Positions 1-13,129 of a stretch of DNA of 64,000 nucleotides are shown piece after piece (within the stretch, counting starts at the first letter, position 1; every line of letters begins with the position of its first letter). The DNA lies in contig OX421964.1 of assembly GCA_949128115.1 (NCBI GenBank), forward strand, positions 372,001 through 436,000, written 5' to 3'. This stretch comes from Anaspis maculata (taxonomy: Eukaryota; Arthropoda; Insecta; Coleoptera; Scraptiidae). Under the pieces are notes generated by a model that saw nothing but the letters and a program-made list of their open reading frames with translations, was not told the origin of the DNA and searched no databases. The position numbers were made by a program, and so were the translations under genes.

Positions 1-622
1 GTGACCGATTGTTTTCAAAGTCGCGTGGGTCGAAGTTTGAAGTCACGTGGGTTGGAGCCTGAAGTCACGTGGGTTCAAACCTGACTTTTTTGGATAACAA
101 TTGTGTCTATTTTTTGATATTTTTGTTCGTTCGTCGGATGTTGCGTTTGAAACGAGTAGCTGCCAACTTAAAAAGTGGTGACCGATCGTTTTCAAAGTCA
201 CGTGGGTTGAAGTTTGAAGTCACGTGGGTTGGAGCCTGAAGCACGTGGGTTCAAACCTGAACTTTTTAGATTACAATTGTGTCTATTTTTTGATATTTTT
301 GTTCGTTCGTCGGATGTTGCGTTTGGAACGAGTAGCTGCCAACTCCAAAAGTGGTGACCGATCGTTTCAAAAGTCACGTGGGTTGAAGTTTGAAGTCACG
401 TGGGCTGGAGCCTGGAGTCACGTGGGTTGAAACCTCAACTTTTTGGATAACAATTGTGTCTTTTTTTTTTATATTTGTGTTCGTTCGTCAGATGTTGCGT
501 TTGGGACAAGTAGCTGCCAACCCAAAAAGTGGTGACCGATCGTTTTTAAAGTCACGTGGGTTGGAGTTTGAAGTCACGTGGGTTGGAGCCCGGAGTCACG
601 TGGGTTAGGACCTGAACTTTTT

Positions 623-799
623 GGATAACAATTGTGTCTATTTTTTGATATTTTTGTTCGTTCGTCGGATGTTGCGTTTGGAACGAGTAGCTGCCAACTT
701 AAAAAGTGGTGACCGATCAATTTTCAAGTCACGTGGGTTGGAGTTTGAAGTCACGTGGGTTGGAGCCTGAAGTCACGTGGGTTGAAACCTGAACTTTTT
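623..799 (+). repeat. Representative 177-bp monomer (three subrepeats)
   Basis: Runs from one GGATAACAATTG landmark to the next. In order it holds the 8-bp palindrome ACAATTGT, a T-rich segment with two T-tracts about one helical turn apart (T6-GATA-T5), TTCGTTCGTCGGATG, GCGTTTGGAACGAGTAG, GTGGTGACCGATC and then three 22-bp subrepeats. The third subrepeat ends in CCTGAACTTTTT, leading into the next monomer. The length is close to a nucleosome plus linker, as in many satellites. Confidence 0.9.
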
Positions 800-1532
800 G
801 GATAACAATTGTCTTTTTTTTTTATGATATTTGTGTTCGTTCGACGGATGTTGCGTTTGGAACAAGTAGCTGCCAACTCAAAAAGTGGTGACCGATCGTT
901 TTTGAAGTCACGTGGGTTGGAGATTAACGTCACGTGGGTTGGAGCTCAAAGTCACGTGGGATAGGACCTGAACTTTCTGGATAACAATTGTGTATTTTTC
1001 TTCGATATTTGTGTTCGTTTGACGGATGTTGCATTTGGAACAAGTAGCTGCCAATTCCAAAAGTGGTGACGGATTGTTTTAGAAGTCACGTGAGTTGAAG
1101 CCTGGAGGCACGTGGGTTGAAGCCTGAAGTCACGTGGGTTAGAGCCCAAAGTCACGTGGGTTAGGACCTGAAATTTTTGGATAATAATTGTGTCTTTTTT
1201 TTGATATTTGTGTTCGTTTGGCGGATGTTGCGTTTGGAACAAGTAGCTGCCAACTGAAAAAGTGGTGACCGATCGTTTTAAAAGTCACGTGGGTTGAAGT
1301 TTGAAGTCACGTGGGTTGGAGCCTGAAGTCACGTGGGTTCAAACTTGAACTTTTTGGATAATAATTGTGTCTTTTCTTTTGATATTTGTGTTAGTTAACG
1401 GATGTTGCGTTTGGAACAAGTAGCTGCCAACTCAAAAAGTGGTGACCGATCCTTTTTGAAGTCACGAGGGTTGGAGTTTGAAGTCACGTGGGTTGGAGCT
1501 TGAAGTCACGTGGGTTAAGACCTGAACTTTTT

Positions 1533-1688
1533 GGATAACAATTGTGTCTTTTTTTTTTATATTTGTGTTCGTTCGTCAGATGTTGCGTTTGGAACAAGTA
1601 GCTGCCAACTCAAAAAGTGGTGACCGATCGTTTTTGAAGTCACGTGGGTTGGAGCTTGAAGTCACGTGGGTTAAGACCTGAACTTTTT
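1533..1688 (+). repeat. Representative 156-bp monomer (two subrepeats)
   Basis: The distance between GGATAACAATTG landmarks is 156 bp and only two GTCACGTGGG subrepeats follow the body. The same short class recurs at the matching place in other higher-order copies, for example near 6014, 14026 and 17392. Together with the 177-bp and 200-bp forms it shows that monomer length changes by whole 22-bp subrepeats. Confidence 0.85.
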
Positions 1689-4482
1689 GGATAACAATTG
1701 TGTCTATTTTTTGATATTTTTGTTCGTCGGATGTTGCGTTTGGAACGAGTAGCAGCCAACTTAAAAAGTGGTGACCGATCGTTTTTGAAGTCACGTGGGT
1801 TGAAATTTGAAGTCACGTGGGTTGGAGTTTGAAGTCACGTGGGTTGAAACCTGAACTTTTTGGATAACAATTGTCTTTTTTTTTTCGATATTTGTGTTCG
1901 TTTGACGGATGTTGCGTGTGGAACAAGTAGCTGCCAACTCAAAAAGTGGTGACCGATTGTTTTGAAAGTCACGTGGGTTGGAGTTTGAAGTCACGTGGGA
2001 TGGAGCTCGAAGTCACGTGGGTTAGGACCTGAACTTTTTGGATAACAATTGTGTCTTTTTTTTCGATATTTGTGTTCGTTTGACGGATGTTGCGTTTGGA
2101 ACAAGTAGCTGCCAACTCCAAAAGTGGTGACGAATCGTTTCAAAAGTCACGTGGGTTGAAGCCTGGAGGCACGTGGGTTGAAGCCTGAAGTCACGTGGGT
2201 TGGAGCCCGGAGTCACGTGGGTTGGGACCTGAACTTTTTGGATAACAATTGTGTCTATTTTTTGATATTTTTGTTCGTTCGTCGGATGTTGCGTTTGGAA
2301 CGAGTAGCTGCCAACTTAAAAAGTGGTGACCGATCGTTTTTAAAGTCACGTGGGTTGAAGTTTGAAGTCACGTGGGTTGGAGCCTGAAGTCACGTGGGGT
2401 GAAACCTGAACTTTTTGGATAACAATTGTCTTTTTTTTTTATGATATTTGTGTTCGTTCGACGGATGTTGCGTTTGGAACAAGTAGCTGCCAACTCAAAA
2501 AGTGGTGACCGATCGTTTTTGAAGTCACGTGGGTTGGAGTTTGAAGTCACGTGGGTTGGAGCCCGGAGTCACGTGGGTTAGGACCTGAACTTTTTGGAAA
2601 ACAATTGTGTTCATTTTTTGATATTTTTGTTCGTTCGTCGGATGTTGCGTTTGGAACGAGTAGCTGCCAACTTAAAAAGTGGTGACCGATCGTTTTTCAA
2701 GTCACGTGGGTTGAAGTTTGAAGGCACGTGGGTTGGAGCCTGAAGTCACGTGGGTTGAAACCTGAACTTTTTGGATAACAATTGTCTTTTTTTTTCATGA
2801 TATTTGTGTTCGTTCGACGGATGTTGCGTTTGGAACAAGTAGCTGCCAACTCAAAAAGTGGTGACCGATCGTTTTTGAAGTCACGTGGGTTGGAGATTAA
2901 CGTCACGTGGGTTGGAGCTCAAAGTCACGTGGGATAGGACCTGAACTTTCTGGATAACAATTGTGTATTTTTCTTCGATATTTGTGTTCGTTTGACGGAT
3001 GTTGCGTTTGGAACAAGTAGCTGCCAATTCCAAAAGTGGTGACGGATCGTTTTAAAAGTCACGTGAGTTGAAGCCTGGAGGCACGTGGGTTGGAGCCTGA
3101 AGTCACGTGGGTTGGAGCCCGAAGTCACGTGGGTTAGGACCTGAAATTTTTGGATAATAATTGTGTCTTTTTTTTGATATTTGTGTTCGTTTGGCGGATG
3201 TTGCGTTTGGAACAAGTAGCTGCCAACTGAAAAAGTGGTGACCGATCGTTTTAAAAGTCACGTGGGTTGAAGTTTGAAGTCACGTGGGTTGGAGCCTGAA
3301 GTCACGTGGGTTCAAACCTGACTTTTTTGGATAACAATTGTGTCTATTTTTTGATATTTTTGTTCGTTCGTCGGATGTTGCGTTTGGAACAAGTAGCTGC
3401 TAACTCGAAAAGTGGTGACCGATTGTTTTCAAAGTCGCGTGGGTCGAAGTTTGAAGTCACGTGGGTTGGAGCCTGAAGTCACGTGGGTTCAAACCTGACT
3501 TTTTTGGATAACAATTGTGTCTATTTTTTGATATTTTTTTTCGTTCGTCGGATGTTGCGTTTGAAACGAGTAGCTGCCAACTTAAAAAGTGGTGACCGAT
3601 CGTTTTCAAAGTCACGTGGGTTGAAGTTTGAAGTCACGTGGGTTGGAGCTCGAAGTCACGTGGGTTAGGACCTGAACTTTTTGGATAACAATTGTGTCTT
3701 TTTTTTCGATATCTGTGTTCGTTTGACGGATGTTGCGTTTGGAACAAGTAGCTGCCAACTCCAAAAGTGGTGACGGATCGTTTTCAAAGTCACGTGGGTT
3801 GAAGCCTGGAGGCACGTGGGTTGAAGCCTAAAGTCACGTGGGTTGGAGTCTGAAGTCACGTGGGTTAGGACCTGAAATTTTTGGATAACAATTGTGTCTT
3901 TTTTTTCGATATTTGTGTTCGTTTGACGGATGTTGCGTTTGGAACAAGTAGCTGCCAACTCCAAAAGTGGTGACGGATCGTTTCAAAAGTCACGTGGGTT
4001 GGAGCCTGGAGGCACGTGGGTTCAAACCTGATTTTTTTTGGATAACAATTGTGTCTATTTTTTGATATTTTTGTTCGTTCGTCGGATGATGCGTTTGGAA
4101 CAAGTAGCTGCCAACTTAAAAAGTGGTGACCGATCGTCTTTAAAGTCACGTGGGTTGGAGTTTGAAGTCACGTGGGTTGGAGCCCGGAGTCACGTGGGTT
4201 AGGACCTGAACTTTTTGGATAACAATTGTGTCTTTTTTTTTTGATATTTGTGTTCGTTCGTCGGATGTTGCGTTTGGAACGAGTAGCAGCCAACTTAAGA
4301 AGTGGTGACCGATCGTTTTTAAAGTCACGTGGGTTGGAATTTGAAGTCACGAGGGTACGAGTTTTGAGTCACGTGGGTTGAAACCTGAACTTTTTGGATA
4401 ACAATTGTCTTTTTTTTTTCGATATTTGTGTTCGTTTGACGGATGTTGCGTTTGGAACAAGTAGCTGCTAACTCGAAAAGTG

Positions 4483-7400
4483 GTGACCGATTGTTTTCAA
4501 AGTCGCGTGGGTCGAAGTTTGAAGTCACGTGGGTTGGAGCCTGAAGTCACGTGGGTTCAAACCTGACTTTTTTGGATAACAATTGTGTCTATTTTTTGAT
4601 ATTTTTGTTCGTTCGTCGGATGTTGCGTTTGAAACGAGTAGCTGCCAACTTAAAAAGTGGTGACCGATCGTTTTCAAAGTCACGTGGGTTGAAGTTTGAA
4701 GTCACGTGGGTTGGAGCCTGAAGCACGTGGGTTCAAACCTGAACTTTTTAGATTACAATTGTGTCTATTTTTTGATATTTTTGTTCGTTCGTCGGATGTT
4801 GCGTTTGGAACGAGTAGCTGCCAACTCCAAAAGTGGTGACCGATCGTTTCAAAAGTCACGTGGGTTGAAGTTTGAAGTCACGTGGGCTGGAGCCTGGAGT
4901 CACGTGGGTTGAAACCTCAACTTTTTGGATAACAATTGTGTCTTTTTTTTTTATATTTGTGTTCGTTCGTCAGATGTTGCGTTTGGGACAAGTAGCTGCC
5001 AACTCAAAAAGTGGTGACCGATCGTTTTTAAAGTCACGTGGGTTGGAGTTTGAAGTCACGTGGGTTGGAGCCCGGAGTCACGTGGGTTAGGACCTGAACT
5101 TTTTGGATAACAATTGTGTCTATTTTTTGATATTTTTGTTCGTTCGTCGGATGTTGCGTTTGGAACGAGTAGCTGCCAACTTAAAAAGTGGTGACCGATC
5201 AATTTTCAAGTCACGTGGGTTGGAGTTTGAAGTCACGTGGGTTGGAGCCTGAAGTCACGTGGGTTGAAACCTGAACTTTTTGGATAACAATTGTCTTTTT
5301 TTTTTATGATATTTGTGTTCGTTCGACGGATGTTGCGTTTGGAACAAGTAGCTGCCAACTCAAAAAGTGGTGACCGATCGTTTTTGAAGTCACGTGGGTT
5401 GGAGATTAACGTCACGTGGGTTGGAGCTCAAAGTCACGTGGGATAGGACCTGAACTTTCTGGATAACAATTGTGTATTTTTCTTCGATATTTGTGTTCGT
5501 TTGACGGATGTTGCATTTGGAACAAGTAGCTGCCAATTCCAAAAGTGGTGACGGATTGTTTTAGAAGTCACGTGAGTTGAAGCCTGGAGGCACGTGGGTT
5601 GAAGCCTGAAGTCACGTGGGTTAGAGCCCAAAGTCACGTGGGTTAGGACCTGAAATTTTTGGATAATAATTGTGTCTTTTTTTTGATATTTGTGTTCGTT
5701 TGGCGGATGTTGCGTTTGGAACAAGTAGCTGCCAACTGAAAAAGTGGTGACCGATCGTTTTAAAAGTCACGTGGGTTGAAGTTTGAAGTCACGTGGGTTG
5801 GAGCCTGAAGTCACGTGGGTTCAAACTTGAACTTTTTGGATAATAATTGTGTCTTTTCTTTTGATATTTGTGTTAGTTAACGGATGTTGCGTTTGGAACA
5901 AGTAGCTGCCAACTCAAAAAGTGGTGACCGATCCTTTTTGAAGTCACGAGGGTTGGAGTTTGAAGTCACGTGGGTTGGAGCTTGAAGTCACGTGGGTTAA
6001 GACCTGAACTTTTTGGATAACAATTGTGTCTTTTTTTTTTATATTTGTGTTCGTTCGTCAGATGTTGCGTTTGGAACAAGTAGCTGCCAACTCAAAAAGT
6101 GGTGACCGATCGTTTTTGAAGTCACGTGGGTTGGAGCTTGAAGTCACGTGGGTTAAGACCTGAACTTTTTGGATAACAATTGTGTCTATTTTTTGATATT
6201 TTTGTTCGTCGGATGTTGCGTTTGGAACGAGTAGCAGCCAACTTAAAAAGTGGTGACCGATCGTTTTTGAAGTCACGTGGGTTGAAATTTGAAGTCACGT
6301 GGGTTGGAGTTTGAAGTCACGTGGGTTGAAACCTGAACTTTTTGGATAACAATTGTCTTTTTTTTTCGATATTTGTGTTCGTTTGACGGATGTTGCGTGT
6401 GGAACAAGTAGCTGCCAACTCAAAAAGTGGTGACCGATTGTTTTGAAAGTCACGTGGGTTGGAGTTTGAAGTCACGTGGGATGGAGCTCGAAGTCACGTG
6501 GGTTAGGACCTGAACTTTTTGGATAACAATTGTGTCTTTTTTTTCGATATTTGTGTTCGTTTGACGGATGTTGCGTTTGGAACAAGTAGCTGCCAACTCC
6601 AAAAGTGGTGACGAATCGTTTCAAAAGTCACGTGGGTTGAAGCCTGGAGGCACGTGGGTTGAAGCCTGAAGTCACGTGGGTTGGAGCCCGGAGTCACGTG
6701 GGTTGGGACCTGAACTTTTTGGATAACAATTGTGTCTATTTTTTGATATTTTTGTTCGTTCGTCGGATGTTGCGTTTGGAACGAGTAGCTGCCAACTTAA
6801 AAAGTGGTGACCGATCGTTTTTAAAGTCACGTGGGTTGAAGTTTGAAGTCACGTGGGTTGGAGCCTGAAGTCACGTGGGGTGAAACCTGAACTTTTTGGA
6901 TAACAATTGTCTTTTTTTTTTATGATATTTGTGTTCGTTCGACGGATGTTGCGTTTGGAACAAGTAGCTGCCAACTCAAAAAGTGGTGACCGATCGTTTT
7001 TGAAGTCACGTGGGTTGGAGTTTGAAGTCACGTGGGTTGGAGCCCGGAGTCACGTGGGTTAGGACCTGAACTTTTTGGAAAACAATTGTGTTCATTTTTT
7101 GATATTTTTGTTCGTTCGTCGGATGTTGCGTTTGGAACGAGTAGCTGCCAACTTAAAAAGTGGTGACCGATCGTTTTTCAAGTCACGTGGGTTGAAGTTT
7201 GAAGGCACGTGGGTTGGAGCCTGAAGTCACGTGGGTTGAAACCTGAACTTTTTGGATAACAATTGTCTTTTTTTTTCATGATATTTGTGTTCGTTCGACG
7301 GATGTTGCGTTTGGAACAAGTAGCTGCCAACTCAAAAAGTGGTGACCGATCGTTTTTGAAGTCACGTGGGTTGGAGATTAACGTCACGTGGGTTGGAGCT

Positions 7401-9318
7401 CAAAGTCACGTGGGATAGGACCTGAACTTTCTGGATAACAATTGTGTATTTTTCTTCGATATTTGTGTTCGTTTGACGGATGTTGCGTTTGGAACAAGTA
7501 GCTGCCAATTCCAAAAGTGGTGACGGATCGTTTTAAAAGTCACGTGAGTTGAAGCCTGGAGGCACGTGGGTTGAAGCCTGAAGTCACGTGGGTTGGAGCC
7601 CGAAGTCACGTGGGTTAGGACCTGAAATTTTTGGATAATAATTGTGTCTTTTTTTTGATATTTGTGTTCGTTTGGCGGATGTTGCGTTTGGAACAAGTAG
7701 CTGCCAACTGAAAAAGTGGTGACCGATCGTTTTAAAAGTCACGTGGGTTGAAGTTTGAAGTCACGTGAGTTGGAGCCTGATGTCACGTGGGTTCAAACTT
7801 GAACTTTTTGGATAATAATTGTGTCTTTTCTTTTGATATTTGTGTTAGTTAACGGATGTTGCGTTTGGAACAAGTAGCTGCCAACTCAAAAAGTGGTGAC
7901 CGATCGTTTTTAAAGTCACGAGGGTTGGAGTTTGAAGTCACGTGGGTTGGAGCTTGAAGTCACGTGGGTTAAGACCTGAACTTTTTGGATAACAATTGTG
8001 TCTTTTTTTTTTATATTTGTGTTCGTTCGTCAGATGTTGCGTTTGGAACAAGTAGCTGCCAACTCAAAAAGTGGTGACCGATCGTTTTTGAAGTCACGTG
8101 GGTTGGAGTTTGAAGTCACGTGGGTTGGAGCCCGGAGTCACGTGGGTTAGGACCTGAACTTTTTGGATAACAATTGTGTCTATTTTTCGATATTTTTGTT
8201 CGTCCGTCGGATGTTGCGTTTGGAACGAGTAGCTGCCAACTTAAAAAGTGGTGACCGATCGTTTTTAAAGTCACGTGGGTTGAAGTTTGAAGTCACGTGG
8301 GTTGGAGCCTGAAGTCACGTGGGTTGAAACCTGAACTTCTTGGATAACAATTGTTTTTTTTTTTCGATATTTGTGTTCGTTTGACGGATGTTGCGTTTGG
8401 AACAAGTAGCTGCCAACTCAAAAAGTGGTGACCGATCGTTTTTGAAGTCACGTGGGTTGGAGTTTGAAGTCACGTGGGTTGAGGCTCGAAGTCACGTGGG
8501 TTAGGACCTGAACTTTTTGGATAACAATTGTGTCTTTTTTTTCGATATCTGTGTTCGTTTGACGGATGTTGCGTTTGGAACAAGTAGCTGCCAACTCCAA
8601 AAGTGGTGACGGATCGTTTTCAAAGTCACGTGGGTTGAAGCCTGGAGGCACGTGGGTTGAAGCCTAAAGTCACGTGGGTTGGAGCCTGAAGTCACGTGGG
8701 TTAGGACCTGAAATTTTTGGATAACAATTGTGTCTTTTTTTTCGATATTTGTGTTCGTTTGACGGATGTTGCGTTTGGAACAAGTAGCTGCCAACTCCAA
8801 AAGTGGTGACGGATCGTTTTAGAAGTCACGTGGGTTGGAGCCTGGAGGCACGTGGGTTCAAACCTGATTTTTTTTGGATAACAATTGTGTCTATTTTTTG
8901 ATATTTTTGTTCGTTCGTCGGATGATGCGTTTGGAACAAGTAGCTGCCAACTTAAAAAGTGGTGACCGATCGTCTCTAAAGTCACGTGGGTTGGAGTTTG
9001 AAGTCACGTGGGTTGGAGCCCGGAGTCACGTGGGTTAGGACCTGAACTTTTTGGATAACAATTGTGTCTTTTTTTTTTGATATTTGTGTTCGTTCGTCGG
9101 ATGTTGCGTTTGGAACGAGTAGCAGCCAACTTAAAAAGTGGTGACCGATCGTTTTTAAAGTCACGTGGGTTGAAATTTGAAGTCACGAGGGTACGAGTTT
9201 TGAGTCACGTGGGTTGAAACCTGAACTTTTTGGATAACAATTGTCTTTTTTTTTTCGATATTTGTGTTCGTTTGACGGATGTTGCGTTTGGAACAAGTAG
9301 CTGCTAACTCGAAAAGTG
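4483..9318 (+). repeat. Higher-order repeat unit 2 (4,836 bp)
   Basis: Second copy of the unit, longer than unit 1 by two monomers in the 7800-8450 part. Its distal part (8154-9322) is copied again at 23862-25030 (offset 15,701). 7350-10790, which runs into unit 3, is copied at 25030-28470 (offset 17,677), and 6538-9318 at 34829-37609 (offset 28,291). Confidence 0.9.
7433..7632 (+). repeat. Representative 200-bp monomer (four subrepeats)
   Basis: Same body as the 177-bp monomer, with a TATTTTTCTTCGATATTTG spacer and four GTCACGTG-type subrepeats instead of three, which accounts for the extra 22 bp. The first subrepeat reads CACGTGAG and the second GGCACGTGGG. These marks recur in all monomers of this class, including near 2943, 5462, 10300 and 25110. 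Confidence 0.88.
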
Positions 9319-12300
9319 GTGACCGATTGTTTTCAAAGTCGCGTGGGTTGAAGTTTGAAGTCACGTGGGTTGGAGCCTGAAGTCACGTGGGTTCAAACCT
9401 GACTTTTTTGGATAACAATTGTGTCTATTTTTTGATATTTTTGTTCGTTCGTCGGATGTTGCGTTTGAAACGAGTAGCTGCCAACTTAAAAAGTGGTGAC
9501 CGATCGTTTTCAAAGTCACGTGGGTTGAAGTTTGAAGTCACGTGGGTTGGAGCCTGAAGTCACGTGGGTTCAAACCTGAACTTTTTAGATAACAATTGTG
9601 TCTATTTTTTGATATTTTTGTTCGTTCGTCGGATGTTGCGTTTTGAACGAGTAGCTGCCAACTCCAAAAGTGGTGACCGATCGTTTTAAAAGTCACGTGG
9701 GTTGAAGTTTGAAGTCACGTGGGCTGGAGCCTGGAGTCACGTGGGTTGAAACCTTAACTTTTTGGATAACAATTGTGTCTTTTTTTTTGATATTTGTGTT
9801 CGTTCGTCAGATGTTGCGTTTGGAACAAGTAGCTGCCAACTCAAAAAGTGGTGACCGATCGTTTTTAAAGTCACGTGGGTTGGAGTTTGAAGTCACGTGG
9901 GTTGGAGCCCGGAGTCACGTGGGTTAGGACCTGAACTTTTTGGATAACAATTGTGTCTTTTTTTTGATATTTTTGTTCGTTCGTCGGATGTTGCGTTTGG
10001 AACGAGTAGCTGCCAACTTAAAAAGTGGTGACCGATCGTTTTTCAAGTCACGTGGGTTGGAGTTTGAAGTCACGTGGGTTGGAGCCTGAAGTCACGTGGG
10101 TTGAAACCTGAACTTTTTGGATAACAATTGTCTTTTTTTTTTATGATATTTGTGTTCGTTCGACGGATGTTGCGTTTGGAACAAGTAGCTGCCAACTCAA
10201 AAAGTGGTGACCGATCGTTTTTGAAGTCACGTGGGTTGGAGATTAACGTCACGTGGGTTGGAGCTCAAAGTCACGTGGGATAGGACCTGAACTTTCTGGA
10301 TAACAATTGTGTATTTTTCTTCGATATTTGTGTTCGTTTGACGGATGTTGCATTTGGAACAAGTAGCTGCCAATTCCAAAAGTGGTGACGGATTGTTTTA
10401 GAAGTCACGTGAGTTGAAGCCTGGAGGCACGTGGGTTGAAGCCTGAAGTCACGTGGGTTGGAGCCCGAAGTCACGTGGGTTAGGACCTGAAATTTTTGGA
10501 TAATAATTGTGTCTTTTTTTTGATATTTGTGTTCGTTTGGCGGATGTTGCGTTTGGAACAAGTAGCTGCCAACTGAAAAAGTGGTGACCGATCGTTTTAA
10601 AAGTCACGTGGGTTGAAGTTTGAAGTCACGTGGGTTGGAGCCTGAAGTCACGTGGGTTCAAACTTGAACTTTTTGGATAATAATTGTGTCTTTTCTTTTG
10701 ATATTTGTGTTAGTTAACGGATGTTGCGTTTGGAACAAGTAGCTGCCAACTCAAAAAGTGGTGACCGATCGTTTTTGAAGTCACGAGGGTTGGAGTTTGA
10801 AGTCACGTGGGTTGGAGCTTGAAGTCACGTGGGTTGAGACCTGAACTTTTTGGATTACAATTGTGTCTTTTTTTTTATATTTGTGTTCGTTCGTCAGATG
10901 TTGCGTTTGGAACAAGTAGCTGCCAACTCAAAAAGTGGTGACCGATCGTTTTTGAAGTCACGTGGGTTGGAGCTTGAAGTCACGTGGGTTAAGACCTGAA
11001 CTTTCTGGATAACAATTGTGTCTATTTTTTGATATTTTTGTTCGTCGGATGTTGCGTTTGGAACGAGTAGCAGCCAACTTAAAAAGTGGTGACCGATCGT
11101 TTTTGAAGTCACGTGGGTTGAAATTTGAAGTCACGTGGGTTGGAGTTTGAAGTCACGTGGGTTGAAACCTGAACTTTTTGGATAACAATTGTCTTTTTTT
11201 TTTCGATATTTGTGTTCGTTTGACGGATGTTGCGTGTGGAACAAGTAGCTGCCAACTCAAAAAGTGGTGACCGATCGTTTTGAAAGTCACGTGGGTTGGA
11301 GTTTGAAGGCACGTGGGATGGAGCTCGAAGTCACGTGGGTTAGGACCTGAACTTTTCGGATAACAATTGTGTCTTTTTTTTCGATATTTGTGTTCGTTTG
11401 ACGGATGTTGCGTTTGGAACAAGTAGCTGCCAACTCCAAAAGTGGTGACGAATCGTTTCAAAAGTCACGTGGGTTGAAGCCTGGAGGCACGTGGGTTGAA
11501 GCCTGAAGTCACGTGGGTTGGAGCCCGGAGTCACGTGGGTTAGGACCTGAACTTTTTGGATGACAATTGTGTCTATTTTTTGATATTTTTGTTCGTTCGT
11601 CGGATGTTGCGTTTGGAACGAGTAGCTGCCAACTTAAAAAGTGGTGACCGATCGTTTTTAAAGTCACGTGGGTTGAAGTTTGAAGTCACGTGGGTTGGAG
11701 CCTGAAGTCACGTGGGGTGAAACCTGAACTTTTTGGATAACAATTGTCTTTTTTTTTTATGATATTTGTGTTCGTTCGACGGATGTTGCGTTTGGAACAA
11801 GTAGCTGCCAACTCAAAAAGTGGTGACCGATCGTTTTTGAAGTCACGTGGGTTGGAGATTAACGTCACGTGGGTTGGAGCTCAAAGTCACGTGGGATAGG
11901 ACCTGAACTTTCTGGATAACAATTGTGTCTTTTTCTTCGATATTTGTGTTCGTTTGACGGATGTTGCGTTTGGAACAAGTAGCTGCCAATTCCAAAAGTG
12001 GTGACGGATCGTTTTAAAAGTCACGTGAGTTGAAGCCTGGAGGCACGTGGGTTGAAGCCTGAAGTCACGTGGGTTGAAGCCCGGAGTCACGTGGGTTAGG
12101 ACCTGAACTTTTTGGATAACAATTGTGTCTATTTTTTGATATTTTTGTTCGTTCGTCGGACGTTGCGTTTGGAACGAGTAGCTGCCAACTTAAAAAGTGG
12201 TGACCGATCGTTTTTCAAGTCACGTGGGTTGAAGTTTGAAGTCACGTGGGTTGGAGCCTGAAGTCACGTGGGTTGAAACCTGAACTTTTTGGATAACAAT

Positions 12301-13000
12301 TGTCTTTTTTTTTTTATGATATTTGTGTTCGTTCGACGGATGTTGCGTTTGGAACAAGTAGCTGCCAACTCAAAAAGTGGTGACCGATCGTTTTTGAAGT
12401 CACGTGGGTTGGAGATTAACGTCACGTGGGTTGGAGCTCAAAGTCACGTGGGATAGGACCTGAACTTTCTGGATAACAATTGTGTATTTTTCTTCGATAT
12501 TTGTGTTCGTTTGACGGATGTTGCATTTGGAACAAGTAGCTGCCAATTCCAAAAGTGGTGACGGATTGTTTTAGAAGTCACGTGAGTTGAAGCCTGGAGG
12601 CACGTGGGTTGAAGCCTGAAGTCACGTGGGTTGGAGCCCGAAGTCACGTGGGTTAGGACCTGAAATTTTTGGATAATAATTGTGTCTTTTTTTCGATATT
12701 TGTGTTCGTTTGGCGGATGTTGCGTTTGGAACAAGTAGCTGCCAACTGAAAAAGTGGTGACCGATCGTTTTAAAAGTCACGTGGGTTGAAGTTTGAAGTC
12801 ACGTGGGTTGGAGCCTGAAGTCACGTGGGTTCAAACTTGAACTTTTTGGATAATAATTGTGTCTTTTCTTTTGATATTTGTGTTAGTTAACGGATGTTGC
12901 GTTTGGAACAAGTAGCTGCCAACTCAAAAAGTGGTGACCGATCGTTTTTAAAGTCACGAGGGTTGGAGTTTGAAGTCACGTGGGTTGGTGCTTGAAGTCA
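9319..13000 (+). repeat. Higher-order repeat unit 3 (partial, rearranged)
   Basis: Follows unit 2 at an offset of 4,836-4,837 to about 11880. It then carries one additional 200-bp monomer (11887-12090), so the offset becomes 5,038, and it leaves the unit 2 order near 13,000, where a monomer with GACCCGATCTTTTTGG begins. The ACTT at 11173-11176 in this unit is the unoccupied counterpart of the retrotransposon site. The right edge is approximate. Confidence 0.8.
11173..11176. other. Paralogous empty site of the retrotransposon
   Basis: 39465 minus 28,292 and 45743 minus 34,570 both give 11173. The single ACTT here, with the same monomer continuing on each side, is the pre-insertion arrangement of the occupied copy. 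Nothing is inserted here. Confidence 0.9.
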
Positions 13001-13129
13001 CGTGGGTTAAGACCCGATCTTTTTGGATAACAATTGTGTCTTTTTTTTTGATATTTGTGTTCGTTCGTCAGATGTTGCGTTTGGAACAAGAAGCTGCCAA
13101 CTCAAAAAGTGGTGACCGATCGTTTTTGA

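Larger units (their letters stand above)
1..4482 (+). repeat. Higher-order repeat unit 1 (4,482 bp)
   Basis: The first base of the window lines up with 4483 (GTGACCGATTG with a GTCGCGTGGGTCG variant). From there to about 3318 the sequence matches unit 2 at an offset of 4,481-4,482 with only scattered differences. From about 3319 to 3611 the two units differ: unit 1 carries monomers resembling its own beginning, while unit 2 has about 355 bp more, roughly two monomers. The match resumes at an offset of 4,836. The left edge is set by the window, so the true phase of the unit is arbitrary. Confidence 0.9.

Noticed and set aside
605..615. GGGTTAGGACC looks like insect or vertebrate telomere repeat (TTAGG/TTAGGG)
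   Set aside because: It occurs once per monomer as a variant of GGGTTGGAGCC and is never in tandem.
619..636. GGATAACAATTGTG resembles the E. coli lac operator core
   Set aside because: It is an 11-base match that recurs in every monomer of a eukaryotic satellite. No vector, lac gene or promoter is nearby, so it is chance similarity, not contamination.
2085..2100. TTCGTTTGACGGATG considered as a CENP-B box
   Set aside because: It lacks the A-NN-CGGG spacing of the consensus; only a loose likeness remains.
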